Positions 1-10,283 are shown, counted from the stretch's first letter. The stretch is 64,000 bases of DNA from Silene latifolia (GCF_048544455.1 NC_133534.1:31510217-31574216); one strand, 5' to 3'. The notes: generated by a model from the sequence alone, not told the origin. Numbers and translations are program-made.

Positions 1-547
1 TATCCCAGGCTTGGAGTTCATCGTCCATATCTTCCCGGAGAGAATATTGAGGCAAATTGGTATGAGGTAAAAGATTCCAAAGCTTGACACTATTCCATAG
101 GTGGCTTTAGCGCATACGTCTGAGACTTGCTGCGAGTGGGCTTTGCGCTGGTCTCAAAGGAACATGTGGTTTATTCCTGTCCCGATTGGTTCACTGTGGG
201 TGTCAGACTCTTATTTTTAGTGGGTCAAGGCTGGCGCCTTGGAAGAGTGTGAAAAGTTGAGGAAGCATGAGCCGATTGACTACAAGATCCGCGAGGCGGC
301 GAAGGAGAATAAGAAGTACTTGACTGAAGAAGAAGAAGAAGAAGAAGCTGGATTCCGAGTCGTCCGCCCGAAGAAGAAACCAAATAATGCTCCTGTTGTG
401 AAAATGATTGTGGATTGAAATGGAAAGATTAGGCCTCGAAAAAGACCGTTGGTGATTAGGTCGGAGATAACGCAAGGGCGTCCCCCTCGAGGTCGAGACA
501 AGAAGTATGATCGAAATGACAAAGGCAAGGGGAAGATGGAAGAATAG
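1..547 (+). pseudogene. Tat-lineage antisense ORF (PMD-like), C-terminal part, copy 1
   Basis: The 3' part of an extra ORF found in Tat-type Ty3/gypsy elements, cut by the window start. One continuous frame runs from about base 2 to the TAG at 545-547 but carries four earlier in-frame stops: TAA 68-70, TAG 98-100, TAG 218-220 and TGA 416-418. Readable pieces include EFIVHIFPERILRQ, WALRWSQRNMWFIPVPIG and an acidic Glu run followed by a basic tail (RPRKRPLVIRSE, RGRDKKYDRNDKGKGKMEE). It is almost identical to 35124-35667 and shares all four stops, with one extra GAA codon. It lies tail-to-tail with the integrase remnant on the other strand. The protein's function is unknown; assignment to the plant-mobile-domain-like family rests on the longer copy at 34225-35667. 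Confidence 0.6.
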
Positions 548-1137
548 GAATAGCCCGAGTCTTTATATTATTTATTATTATTACTATTGTCCCGAGTCTT
601 TATATTATTTATTATTATTACTATTGTTTGTAATAAATGGCGGGATTTATAGAATCCTAGCCTAGCATTTCATTTCAGCATTTATATATTATTTGGCGTT
701 TTATTAATAGATGAATAAATCGATTGTATTTAGCTAGGAACTTACAGCTGGCTCCCTTTATTAATTCTTTCGAATTCCAAGTGCCAAAGCAAATGTCTTT
801 CTATTTACATTTTGAAAGTGATTGGGTTGTGTCCCGTGAAGGACCGCCTATGTATTCATTGAAAATGAAATCAAACCAAGAACGTTGTTCCAAAAAAATG
901 GAAAATGTAAAAGAATAAATGTTCGAAGCAAGAGCTTGTAATGAACAAAGGAATAAGCATGGTGCTTTACTTACTCTTAGAAAATGCAATTTAGATTGAT
1001 GATACTGAGGATAAACAAATAAAAATAATGCCAAAACGCAAGAGCGAGGTGGCACGAATCTTGAAGTTTGGCGGTCCGTGTATTTGGTATTGCAAGAGCG
1101 GCACATAGGTTCCGCGTGGCGCGTTTCTAGTCCTATT
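548..1137. other. spacer between convergent antisense ORF and Tat pol, copy 1
   Basis: Non-coding spacer between the end of the + strand ORF and the end of the - strand pol. It begins with a roughly 40-bp direct duplication (CCCGAGTCTTTATATTATTT near 558 and again near 592). No credible ORF is seen. It matches 35668-36262 closely. Confidence 0.5.
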
Positions 1138-1892
1138 CTAAGGGTAATATCGTTTGAGCTGGTCTAGATTAGTCGGATTTGAAAACTCGTTCCCATCTAA
1201 ATCTATAATTCTAACCGCACCCCCCGAGAGTATGGTTTTGACTCAATACGGACCGACCCAAATAGGTTTGAATTTTCCCCTTTGGTTGACTGGTAGAAGA
1301 GCTCGAACAAATTTGAGCACTAGATCTCCCTCGTTGATGTTTTAAGGTTTAACTTTCTTGTTGAAAGATCTTCGAATTCACGCTTGATATGTTCGAACAT
1401 TATGCAAGGCACGCAGTCTTTGTTCGTCCAAGAGGACGTGTTCTTCATATCTGTCTCTATTTCATTCTGCTTCGGGGATATGGCTTTCAAGTAGAATACG
1501 TAGAGATGGGATCTCTAGCTCTACAGGTTGTACAGCTTCCATGGCATATGTCAGATAGAAAGCACTAGCCCCAGTAGGCGTCCTGACTGAAGTTCGATAT
1601 CCCCATAAGGCGAAGGGTATCTTGTTAGGCCAATCTTGATAATTACCGATCATTTTCTTGAGGATCACAACTACATTTTTGTTAGCTGCCTTTACGACAC
1701 TATTAGTCTGAGGTCGGTAGGGCGAGGAATGATGATGCTTGATTTTGTATTTGGCCAACAATTGTTCGGTTTTGACTTAAAAATGGGACCCGTTGTCACT
1801 GATTATCTCATGTTGACACCCATATCGACAGACGATATTGGTTTGTATGAACTTGGCCACGTGCTTAGAGGTTAGGGCGGTATAGGATGCCG
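1138..1892 (-). pseudogene. Tat gypsy integrase C-terminal part, copy 1, truncated
   Basis: The end of a Tat-lineage pol read leftwards, closing at the stop at 1138-1140 after NPTNLDQLKRYYP. Recognisable parts are KHHHSSPYRPQTN, WPNKIPFALWGYRTS, TGASAFYLTYAMEAVQP and a C-terminal stretch RALLPVNQRGKFKPIWAGPY. The residue expected to be the third acid of the integrase D,D-E triad (usually VEAANKN) is Lys here (VVKAANKN, codon 1690-1692), so catalysis is lost. Several in-frame stops are present. The copy is cut at 1892 by a junction to the chromovirus; the homologous copy at 36263-37141 continues into the integrase core. Confidence 0.75.
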
Positions 1893-1924
1893 AGTAACAG
1901 GACTTAGAAAACTGTAGTATTATA
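1893..1924 (-). repeat. remnant of chromovirus 3' LTR start
   Basis: Read leftwards from 1924 this segment (TATAATACTACAG, TTTTCTAAGTCCTGTTACTCG) aligns with the start of the 5' LTR at 5589 (TGTAAAACTACG, TTTTTCTAAGTCTTGTTACTCGG). Only about 32 bases remain before the junction with the Tat element at 1892/1893. The purine-rich GGAGGGAAGAC just before it is the probable polypurine tract. Confidence 0.65.
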
Positions 1925-2170
1925 GTCTTCCCTCCTTAAAAAGAATTTCGTCCCAGAAATTCATACCATACTCAAAACAAAACCAACAAACACAATATAA
2001 AACTGCTCAACAACAACAACAACTCCAAGTACCAACAACACCAACTATACATGACAAAACACCCAACTCAAACTTGAAAGATGACAAAAAGATAGCTATG
2101 TTAACCCAAACTAATCCCAAAAACAACAAAAACAAGCATGCGACCATATCCTATCCCCCTTAAAAGACAA

Positions 2171-2419
2171 CGGTTACGTCCCCGTAACCAAACATACCTG
2201 ATCGAAAAGATGAGGAAAAAGCTCTCTCATCAACTCCTCTGGTTCCCATGTGGCCTCTTCCACATTGTGATTAGTCCAAAGTACCTTTAGTAAGACGGTC
2301 TTGTCGTTCCTTGTCTTGCGCACTTTTCGGTCTAAGATCTTATTGGGAACCTCCCCGTAAGTTGGGGAGTCATCTAGCTCTATGTTCTCAACCTCAAGAA
2401 CATGTGATGGATTACTCAC
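2171..2419 (-). pseudogene. chromodomain, C-terminus of chromovirus integrase
   Basis: Reads PNKILDRKVRKTRNDKTVLL, then LKVLWTNHNVEEATWEPEEL, ending with RELFPHLFDQ and a stop. This is the chromodomain fused to chromovirus integrases, thought to direct integration to heterochromatin marks such as methylated histone H3. The family's aromatic and VLW..H..EEATWEPE motifs are visible. It is in the same frame as the integrase core at 2615-3226 but separated from it by breaks. Confidence 0.85.
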
Positions 2420-2614
2420 ATACTTCCGGAGTTGCTAAACGTGAAACACGTTGTGGACTCAATCCAACGATAGTGGTGAAGTTAGCCTATAGGCCACCTT
2501 ATCTACGTGATATAAGATCTCATACGGGCTGATAAACTTCTGTCTCAACTTCCCTTTCTTGCCAAAACCTCATCACCCCTCGCATAGGTGACACTTTCAA
2601 AAGGACCTTGTCAC

Positions 2615-3400
2615 CTACTCTAACTCAATGTCCCTGCGGTGCAAACCTGCATAATTCTTTTGGCGATCTTGAGCTACTTTCATCTTTTGATGAATCATAC
2701 GAACTTGCTCAATCATATCCTGAGCCATCTGTGGTCCTAAAACCACTGTCTCTGCACTGTCGTACCAATAAACTAGACTCCTGCACTTCCTGCCATACAA
2801 AGCCTCAAACAGTGTCATCCCAATGCTGGTGTGATAGCTGTTGTTGTATGAAAACTCAATCAAGTCCAGCCTATCTTTCCAAATTCCACCAAACTCCATG
2901 GCACAAGCCCTCAACTTGTCCTCCAAGGTCTTGATAGTCCTCTCAGTCTGACCATCTATGGCAGGATGAAAAGCTGTACTCATCTTCAAGATCGTTCCCA
3001 TCAAATCCAGCAACTCCTGCCAAAACCGTGATATAAACCTCGCATCTCGATCTAACACTTTGTCCTTTGGCACACCATGTAACTGAACCACATGCTTCCT
3101 ATAACCCAAAGCTAACTGCATCTTGGTCCAAGTATCCTTCATCGGAATGAAGTGAGCTGACTTTGTTAAACGGTAGACGATCACCCAAATCATATTGTTA
3201 CCTTGCTGAGTCCTTGGTAAACCCACGATAAAGTCATTAGAGATCGACTCCCACTTCCACTATGGCACCTCAAGTGACTAAATCTTACCTTGTGGTCTGC
3301 GTTGCTCATGCTTTACTCTCTGGCAAGTTAGACACTTAGCCACGAACTCGGCCACATCCTTCTTCATATTAGGCCACCAAAACGTTTTCTTTAGGTCCTT
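2615..3400 (-). pseudogene. chromovirus integrase core, with stops
   Basis: Read leftwards: zinc-binding remnant KDLKKTFWWPNMKKDV with CLTCQRVKHEQ, then two in-frame stops just before WKWESISNDFIVGLPRT (first catalytic Asp), VLDRDARFISRFW (second Asp) and DGQTERTIKTLED (Glu). The catalytic triad is therefore still encoded, but the two nonsense codons and frame breaks make it non-functional. The usual VDRLTKSAHF is VYRLTKSAHF, a conserved non-triad residue changed. Downstream text EALYGRKCRSL is typical of Del/Tekay integrases. Confidence 0.85.
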
Positions 3401-5045
3401 ATAAAGCTTGTCGACCCCCCGGGTGAACTGAATAAGGAGTGCAATGAGCCTCCCTCATGGTCAACCTTTTCAAATCCGCATCACTAGGAACACACCACCT
3501 CCCATCAAAGCGAACACTCCTATCTTTGTGGATAGAAAACCTCGAAACGGTTCCACTCTCTACCCTTGACTTCCACTCTTGAATCTTTGGATCAAGCTCT
3601 TGTTTCCTCTTTATATCATCATACAAGTTCGGTTCGATCGTCAAGTCCCCGATGGCATCCCTTTTTCGAATCATATGAATCCTTATCTTGGACATCTCAT
3701 CCCTCAACTTCAACAAAGACATAGCTGTACATAACGAATGTACGCTCTTTCTACTCAAAGTATCTCCCACAACATTGGCCTTACCCTCGTGATAGATGAT
3801 CTCCATGTCATTGTCCCCAATCAACTCCATCCACCGCCTCTGTCGCATGTTCATCTCTTTCTGTGTGTAGATATACTTCAGACTCTTATGGTCTAAAAAC
3901 ACCTTAAAGGTTACCTCATAAAGGTAGTGCCTCCAAATCTTTAGAGCAAAAACAACTACACTCAGCTCCAAATCATGAGTAGGATAGTTCTCCTCATACG
4001 GCTTCTTGTTTGCCCTCGACGCATAAGATATAACTCTCCCATTCTGCATTAGAACATAACCCAAACCATTCTTTAAAGCATCGGTGTATACTTCAAAGTT
4101 TTCACTTCCCTCACGTAGAGCTAGAATATGAGTTGTGGTCAAACGCTCCATTAAGGTTTGGAATGCCGTCTCATAACTCTCATCCCAGCGAAATATAGTC
4201 TCTTTCCGCATCAACGCTATCATAGGTCTCGTAAACTTAGAGAAGTCTTTCATGAACCTCTTGTAGTAGCCAGCTAAACCCATGAAACTCTTAATCTCAG
4301 CAACATTCTTCGGTGATTCCCATTTAGTCACTGCCTCAATCGTGCTAGGATCCACGGACACACCCTCCTTAGATATCACATGACCCAGGAAAGCCACTTT
4401 CTCCAACCAAAACTCGCACTTAAATAGCTTGGCATATAGCTGATTATCTCGCAAAATCTGCAAAACTAATCTCAAATGCTCCTCTTGCTCCTCCTTAGTC
4501 TTAGAGTAGACCAAGATGTAATCAATGAAGACGACCACAAACCTATCCAAGAACGGGCTGAAAATCCGGTTCATAAGATCCATGAAAACTGCTGGTGCAT
4601 TCGTCAACCCAAAAGGCATCACTACATACTCATAGTGACCATATCGTGGTGAAAAGCGAGTCTAAGAAATATCCTCATCTGCTATCCTCAACTGGTGATA
4701 ACCCGATCTTAAGTCGATCTTAGAAAATACACCTGCGCCACTCAGCTGGTCAAAACGATCATCAATCCTTGGCAAATGATACCTGTTCTTCATCGTGACA
4801 TGATTCAGCTCCCTATAGTCGATGCATAGTCTCATGCTCCCATCTTTCTTTTTACTAAACAACAATGGTGCTCCCGACGGTGACACACTAGGCCGAATAT
4901 ACCCTTTGTCTAACAGGTCATTCAGCTACTTCATCAACTCTTCCAACTCTTTAGGCCCCATACGGTACGGTGCTTTAGATATAGGTCCGGTCCCCGGTTT
5001 GAGCTCAACATTGAAGTCGATATCTCTCTTAGGTCCCATACCTTA
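3399..5045 (-). pseudogene. chromovirus reverse transcriptase and RNase H, dead
   Basis: Read leftwards: RT start [32 protein letters not shown], then [33 protein letters not shown], an in-frame stop (4659-4661), [17 protein letters not shown], the polymerase box, and RNase H with [16 protein letters not shown] and [16 protein letters not shown]. The polymerase box, normally FIDDILVYS, reads FIDYILVYS: the second catalytic Asp is Tyr (codon 4518-4520). A further stop lies upstream ([10 protein letters not shown]). The 407-residue open stretch 3399-4622 covers the palm end, connection and RNase H and ends in the VHPGG zinc-finger start. Confidence 0.9.
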
Positions 5046-5059
5046 GCACAAAACTGATC

Positions 5060-5589
5060 CAAGTCAACAAGGAAGCTAGAACTGCTCTTCTACGAATTCC
5101 CCACCTAACAACAATCATACAATCCAATCACAACATGCAAAACAACACCTTTCCCCAAATTCCAATCACTAGGTTAAAACCCTAAAAGACAAAACTGACA
5201 AAGCCATAAGATTAGTGACTTACCGTCGCAATCGACGCAAGGGAGAAAAGAACGAAGACTCACGAAAAATCGACGATCTTGGGAGATATTGGAGATGATT
5301 ATAGTTACGTAGGAATGTTTAGGTTTTGTTAAAATTGAAAAGTGAAACAGCAAATCGTAATTTATAACTCTAATAATTTTTAATCAAACCGCGGAAATAA
5401 TTCCCGTAAGACCGGATACTCGGTCGAATATAGATTATACTCGGCCGAGTATCCCTTACTCGGTCGAGTATTACCATACTCGACCGAGTATTCTTGGACA
5501 GTAGCCTGACCAGAAACACACGACGCATTACTCGGCCAAGTAAGCCCTATTCGGCCGAGTAACAAGACTTAGAAAAACGTAGTTTTACA
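5060..5589 (-). repeat. chromovirus 5' LTR and leader, partial
   Basis: Starts at 5589 (TGTAAAACTACG on the - strand). It holds a palindrome array (5417-5573), a TATA box at 5359-5366 (TATAAATT), a purine/pyrimidine leader and a splice-donor-like CGACGGTAAGTC near 5216-5227. Where the LTR ends is not resolved, and no primer-binding site is seen before the RT fragment, so its 3' part was probably lost with gag. Confidence 0.6.
5417..5573. promoter_or_regulatory. palindrome array TACTCGGYCGAGTA upstream of LTR TATA box
   Basis: Five or more copies of a 14-bp palindrome with TCGGCCGA or TCGGTCGA cores (for example TACTCGGCCGAGTA), separated by short variable spacers. In - strand transcription it lies upstream of the TATA box at 5359-5366, with 50 bp between them. 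The role is inferred from position and symmetry. Confidence 0.6.
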
Positions 5590-6750
5590 ACTAGGACTCT
5601 GACATGTGGTGACTCCATCCTTAGTTAATCCCTCGCGTATCCATGATATACGTGCTAGATAACTGCTCACCATCCCCGAATGGATCACCACAGTTTTCAA
5701 AACATTTAAACGAGGTGAGTTACTGCATCAATATTATATGGCAATACAATAGAAAGTTACAACAATCACTATCCTCCAACGTCGTCACATCACCAATTAT
5801 CTGACTACACACTAAAATGTGTAGCTTTACCAGAATATTTATCGCCACAGATATTCCACACTGTCAGTGGAGGACCGCAGCCGTTTCCACCTAAGCCCCG
5901 TTCATCTCCATCGAGCGAATAACCCATGTCCATTAATGTGCACATCCCCCTTGTGACGGGAACCACAAGGGCTGAATCAAGGGCGTGAAGCCACTCCCGC
6001 AAGTGACTCCACTCATCCGAGGGCGCACCTCGCGAACCACAGACAAACACAACCAACAATATTACCAATGTAAACAATACCGAAAACCAATTACGATATA
6101 ATCAACATGCCAATCAGCCAAACAATCATGTTATAACATTTACACAATAACTGAGTAGGAAAACCCTACATGGAATGAAATCACCAATTATCAAACACAG
6201 CGGATCAAAAGCCTTCATTTACGAAATCACCTCATATAGCCAAATAACCATATAATCACAATCTATGACATCAACAATCTCAATAAACCCTAATTCACTC
6301 AATTAGGTTTAAACAATATTAATTAAATGACATAAAAACAGTACCAGCAAGGTCTTACCCACAATATGATGATCTCAACGGTATAAGAAACTCTGAAATC
6401 CGACAACCCTAACCCCTTTGATTTGATAGCAATGCGAGAAGAGAACTGACGTTGTTTGTTTCTTTTGTAGAAAGTTTAGAAATAAGAGTAAAAGGAAAAA
6501 TAACTAACGAATTCACTTTATATAACTTTTCACGCGTTGCTATCAAATCCCGCCAAAAACTCGTATAACCTGTCATACTCGATTGAGTAACTAAGGTACA
6601 CGATCGAGTACCGCCTACTCGATCGAGTTACCCCTACTCGATGGAGTACCCATCAGGCAGAACGTACTCCAGAATGCAAAACTAACTTACTCGACAGAGT
6701 AAGCCCTACTCGATAGAGTACCCAACAACTCATAAATCTGAGGTATTACA
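5590..6750 (-). repeat. second chromovirus-type LTR (solo or adjoining)
   Basis: Read leftwards it starts TGTAATACCTCAG at 6750, a typical plant chromovirus LTR start. It continues through a palindrome array (6576-6722), a TATA box (6517-6524, TATATAAA), a splice-donor-like GTGGGTAAGACC near 6350, and a transcribed part with GGCTGCGGTCCTCCACTG. It abuts the next LTR start at 5589 without an internal region, so it is either a solo LTR or an LTR into whose end the other element inserted. The exact left end is uncertain (5590-5605). Confidence 0.6.
6576..6722. promoter_or_regulatory. palindrome array TACTCGATCGAGTA upstream of LTR TATA box
   Basis: Copies and variants of TACTCGATCGAGTA (cores GATTGA, GATCGA, GATGGA, GACAGA, GATAGA). 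The array ends 51 bp upstream, in transcription terms, of the TATA box at 6517-6524. Confidence 0.6.
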
Positions 6751-6959
6751 CTAATAAAGCTTGTATTCTTTAAAATAAAACTCGGATTCTTTATTACAAA
6801 GCTCATATTCTACATCATACAACTGGTTCTATAATCCATTAATTGAAAGAAAAAAAGAATTAAGAAAAGACAAATACTAGAATATTCTAATTTTAATTTT
6901 TAAAGTTATTTTTATCACATGTTATATTTTCTTTAGGCGTTTTAAAATTGATTTCCCAA
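6751..6959. other. AT-rich DNA, nothing recognised
   Basis: AT-rich sequence without a convincing ORF. It runs into the tandem repeat that follows. Confidence 0.4.
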
Positions 6960-7665
6960 TCTTTTTATATTTACACAAATATACGTGTAAGGCGGTCTTA
7001 CACATATTTATTATGAAATGGGTTCTCTTAAAACTTAATTATACCCACTAATATGGTACGAAGTATATTATTGGATATATTTTAGAGTATCGTCTTGTTA
7101 ATACCACCTTTAACAAAAATACTAGACTAACTCTTCTATGTATTTATTTATCAATTGTATCTTTGTATAACAAATGACCAAATAATCTTCTAAAGTATAG
7201 AAATATACTCGTGTAAAGCGTTCTTACACAAATTTATTATGAGATAAATTCTTTTAAAACATAAATACCCACTAGGCTACTAAAATATTCTTATATTATT
7301 AGATCACTTTTACACTATTTTATTTTTAAAACCACCTTTATCAAAAATAGGAGACTAACTATTTTTTTTTGTTCTTTTATTTGATTTTTGTATATTTGTA
7401 TAACTAACGACCAACTAATCTTTTAAAGTATAGAAATATACTCGTATTAGGTGGTCTGACACAAACTTATTATGAGACAGGTTTTTTTAAAGCTTTAATT
7501 ATACCCACTAACATGGTTATATTGGATCCATATTACACTATCTTATTGTTAAAACGTCTTCAACAAAAATACGAGACTAACTATAGTATTTTTTATTTTT
7601 CTGATATTTGTATAGCTAAAGACCAAATAATATTTTAAAGTATAAAAATATAAACTAAATATTTG
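6960..7665. repeat. three diverged tandem copies of a ~230-bp AT-rich unit
   Basis: The anchor GTGTAAGGCGGTCTTACAC-like text recurs near 6985, 7209 and 7442. Each copy is followed by TTATTATGAGA, ATACCCACTA, a TTAGAC or TTGGATC stretch, AAAAATA.GAGACTAACT and GACCAAATAATCTT.TAAAGTATA. Copies are spaced about 225-235 bp apart and are clearly diverged, so the duplication is old. The inner GTAAGGCGGTCTTAC is itself a short imperfect inverted repeat. Confidence 0.7.
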
Positions 7666-8147
7666 GGATATTTTTGTGGCAGAAATAACAAATTTTTGGG
7701 TAACTGTTGGTAATTATCAAAAGTGCAGAACAAGTGTTGTCCCTTACGCCGTCAAATGAATTGGAGAGCCATGGTTTTAAAGATCAAATACTTGAGGTCC
7801 CAAATAATATTAAAGCAAATTTTTTTTAGAAAGTGGTACTCGAACATGGGCACTTAGGAAGTAAACGAGTTTGAGAGCCTTCAATTATGAGAACCTTTTA
7901 AACATGTTATTTGCAGCCCTGGTTGCCTCCCTCCCCTAACACCAAAAATTGTAGTTCATATTTTCTATGATATAGAGGATTGACGGAAATTAGTAAAGAG
8001 GTCATTAACGCTAAACAGAATAAGTTCAGGTCCTTATTGCTAGAAAAATTTGAAGTTCAAGTCCTTAATGTGTCCTTAACTCGTTAAATGATTGAGTTGT
8101 TGCTCTGTAAAAATTTGACAGGGTTATTATTGTCTTTTTGTTTGTAG
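7666..8147. other. unassigned AT-rich sequence
   Basis: No ORF or terminal repeat recognised. The segment ends in a splice-acceptor-like TTTTTGTTTGTAG just before the RNase H-like exon fragment. Confidence 0.35.
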
Positions 8148-8306
8148 TGCATTAATGGCGGAACCACTTATGGTAATGTTGGTAGAGAAATTTTAGATAT
8201 GATGAAATGTTTTGATAGCATTGAATTTAATCACGTTACACGAGATGTAAATCAAGTGGCCCATGGCATGGCTTACCTCCACCCATTACATTATTCGATG
8301 TGTAAG
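8148..8306 (+). pseudogene. RNase H-like (RVT_3) exon fragment
   Basis: After an acceptor-like TTGTAG the frame reads INGGTTYGNVGREILDMMKC, then FDSIEFNHVTRDVNQVAHGM and AYLHPL. The HV.RDVNQVAHGMA pattern is the C-terminal part of the plant RNase H-like domain (RVT_3), found in non-LTR retrotransposons and in derived plant genes. Only this exon-sized piece is present and it runs into unrelated sequence after about 8300, so it is a fragment. The text ATGTGTAAGTGGAGTGTATG at its end is repeated at 8381. Confidence 0.55.
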
Positions 8307-8860
8307 TGGAGTGTATGTTTGCTGCGGTATTTTATGACTTAGTGTCGCATTTGACAATGAATAAACAAAGCTCTGTTACCATGTGTAAGTGGAGTGTATG
8401 TTTGCTGTGGTCTAAAATTACCCTAGGTCTATTTCCTTGTTTTTTATGCCAAAAGGAATAAATAATTATTGAACGCGAAGAAGTAAAAGTAGAAGAAGCT
8501 TGTAAATATATGTTTCAGACGGTCTGAAATAAGACGGATTAAATGTCACGATTTTTTTAAAAGAATAAAACTATTTAATGACAAACTGTTATAACTAAAG
8601 TAGTTAATTTTTACCCTGAAAATGATGGTGATATTTTATCAGAAAATAGTAACATTTTATCGTAAAATAACAACATTTTATTCGTTTTATTTCAAACAGA
8701 AGAGCCCATCAAAAATAAGAATTTGCGATGCCTAATGCATACTATAATTTTTATGTTACATTTTTATTAAGTGTCATTATTCATGAGTTTATATATTTCC
8801 TTTCTCGGGTGAGGACTACTATAAGGTCATGTTCTTTTAGACTGAAACTATGAAACTAAT
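8307..8860. other. unassigned, small repeats
   Basis: Contains the second copy of ATGTGTAAGTGGAGTGTATG (8381), a TTTCAGACGGTCTGAAAT inverted repeat near 8514, and three TATTTTATC/AACATTTTATC motifs near 8630-8690. No gene recognised. Confidence 0.35.
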
Positions 8861-8861
8861 A

Positions 8862-9165
8862 TGATCTAAACTGAATTGAGCTTATAGGATTAAAACTGAA
8901 CTGAAGTAAACTTATAGGATCTGAACTAACCTGAACTTATAAGATCTTAACTGAACTGAACTTATAAGATCTGAATTGAAGTTATACGATCTGAATTGAA
9001 CTGAGCTGAACTTATAAGATCTGAAGTGAACTTAAATTAAGTGACGTATAGGATCTGAATTGAACTGAACTTATAGGATCTGAACTGAAATTATATGATC
9101 TGACTGAACTTATAGAATCTGAACAGAACAGAATTGAACAAAACTTATAGAATCTGCAATGAACT
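8862..9165. repeat. degenerate minisatellite, GAACTTATAGGATCTGAAct family
   Basis: At least ten imperfect direct repeats of CTGAACTTATARGATCTGAA with variable numbers of the pentamer TGAAC between them. Unit length varies from about 20 to 40 bp. No coding potential. Confidence 0.75.
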
Positions 9166-9239
9166 TAAATTAAGTAACTTTAAGTCCAAAATAACGGAGC
9201 CTAACTAGTCCAATACGTCAATTTAATTGTAATACTACC

Positions 9240-9521
9240 AATCTATTCTAAATTATAGTTTGGTATTTATATTAATGATAGGGGGCAATATACATGATTT
9301 TAACTATCTCTCGTAACATCTCTATATGTAGTTCGTCCCACCACATTTCTGGTAGGTATATATTTAATATGAATGTATGATTCGTCTTCAGTCTGTAGAA
9401 CGAATTATGAGGTGTTAATCTCACATGTTCATGTTCGGCCCACCGTATTTATTTGGTTTGGTCCACATTTTCAACCAATTTGGAGAACACTTATTATCGG
9501 TCTTCAGTATTTTCGGTATGG
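9240..9521 (+). repeat. diverged partial copy of the 1.84-kb unit
   Basis: Matches the unit segment around 15500-15660 with differences (CTCGTAACATCTCTATATGTAG, GGTAGGTATATATTTAATATG, CACATGTTCATGTTCGGCCC, AATTTGGAGAACAC). It shows that unit-derived sequence extends left of the main array. It is interrupted by the MITE at 9530. Confidence 0.6.
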
Positions 9522-10155
9522 GTCCTAGTTAGACCTGTCAAAATTCGACCCGACCCAAAAACCCGACCCGACCCGACCCGTTTTTGTAGGGTTACAAACC
9601 CGTTTTTTTCGACCCGCGACCCGTTTGACCCGAACCCGAAATGACCCGTTATTTTAGGGTCGAGACCCGACCCGAACGGGTTGACCCGTTGGGTCAAAGG
9701 TAAATCAAGAATTTTATTAAAATATTAATATTTATATATTATATTTGAAGAAATAGTTAAAAATGTATTTTTTTATTACTTAAAATTACAAAAACAACTA
9801 AAAAGTTAATTTTATATAACTTTTATAATATTTAATAATAAAATAATTATTAAAAAAACTTTATTTTAATATTTATGTCAATATAATTAATGTAAATGTT
9901 GAATATGGTTAAAATATTAATTTTAAATATGATTTACATTTTAAAAAAATATTTTTTTAATTAAAAAAATCATTTAAAAAAGACGTTAGAAATTATTTCT
10001 TGACCCGTATTCTGACCCTAACCCGACCCGTGACCCTATGACCCGACCCGTATCTGACCCGACTCGTATTCGACCCGACCCGTATTCTGACCCGACCCAT
10101 ATGACCCGACCCGGAACCCGACCCGCCCGACCCGTTTGACAGGTCTAGTCCTAGT
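9522..10155. mobile_element. hAT-like MITE with 8-bp TSD (TAGACCTGTCA family)
   Basis: The element proper is 9530-10147 (618 bp), flanked by perfect 8-bp direct repeats GTCCTAGT at 9522-9529 and 10148-10155. Terminal inverted repeats are TAGACCTGTCAAA and TTTGACAGGTCTA. Both ends are packed with GACCC/CGACCC repeats in the same strand orientation, and the middle (9700-9990) is very AT-rich. There is no transposase. An 8-bp TSD and TAG..CTA ends fit the hAT superfamily. The related text at 15441 (CAGACCTAGTTATGTATATT) resembles an empty site. Confidence 0.8.
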
Positions 10156-10283
10156 TATGTATATTCAGTATGGGTCCTCACCTACAGAGTCATTTACATT
10201 CTTCAACTATCACTTGTAACATTTCCATGTGTAGTTGGTTCCACCACATTTTTGGTAGGTATATATATTTAGTATGAAATGTA
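10156..10283 (+). repeat. left part of a 1.84-kb unit, split by the Helitron
   Basis: Matches 15446-15555 and 19386-19515 (TATGTATATTCAGTATGGGT, CTCACCTACAGAGTCATTTA). It continues across the Helitron at 13310, which shows the Helitron inserted into a pre-existing unit copy. Confidence 0.7.

Larger units (their letters stand above)
1893..5589 (-). mobile_element. truncated chromovirus (Tekay/Del-like Ty3/gypsy) element
   Basis: An LTR retrotransposon read leftwards: 5' LTR starting at 5589, RT, RNase H, integrase and chromodomain, then a polypurine stretch and the first 32 bases of the 3' LTR, where it is cut. The C-terminal chromodomain and the terminal non-coding text TTCTGGGACGAAATTC, AAGGAGGG are typical of plant Tekay/Del chromoviruses. 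No gag or protease is seen: RT starts close to the LTR, so an internal deletion removed them. No target-site duplication can be checked because the 3' end is missing. Confidence 0.8.

Noticed and set aside
5805..6077. 90-codon ORF with hydrophobic start
   Set aside because: It lies inside an LTR leader and shows no family; the hydrophobic start is probably chance.
9494..9697. ORFs on both strands across the GACCC repeats
   Set aside because: Low-complexity translation of MITE ends.
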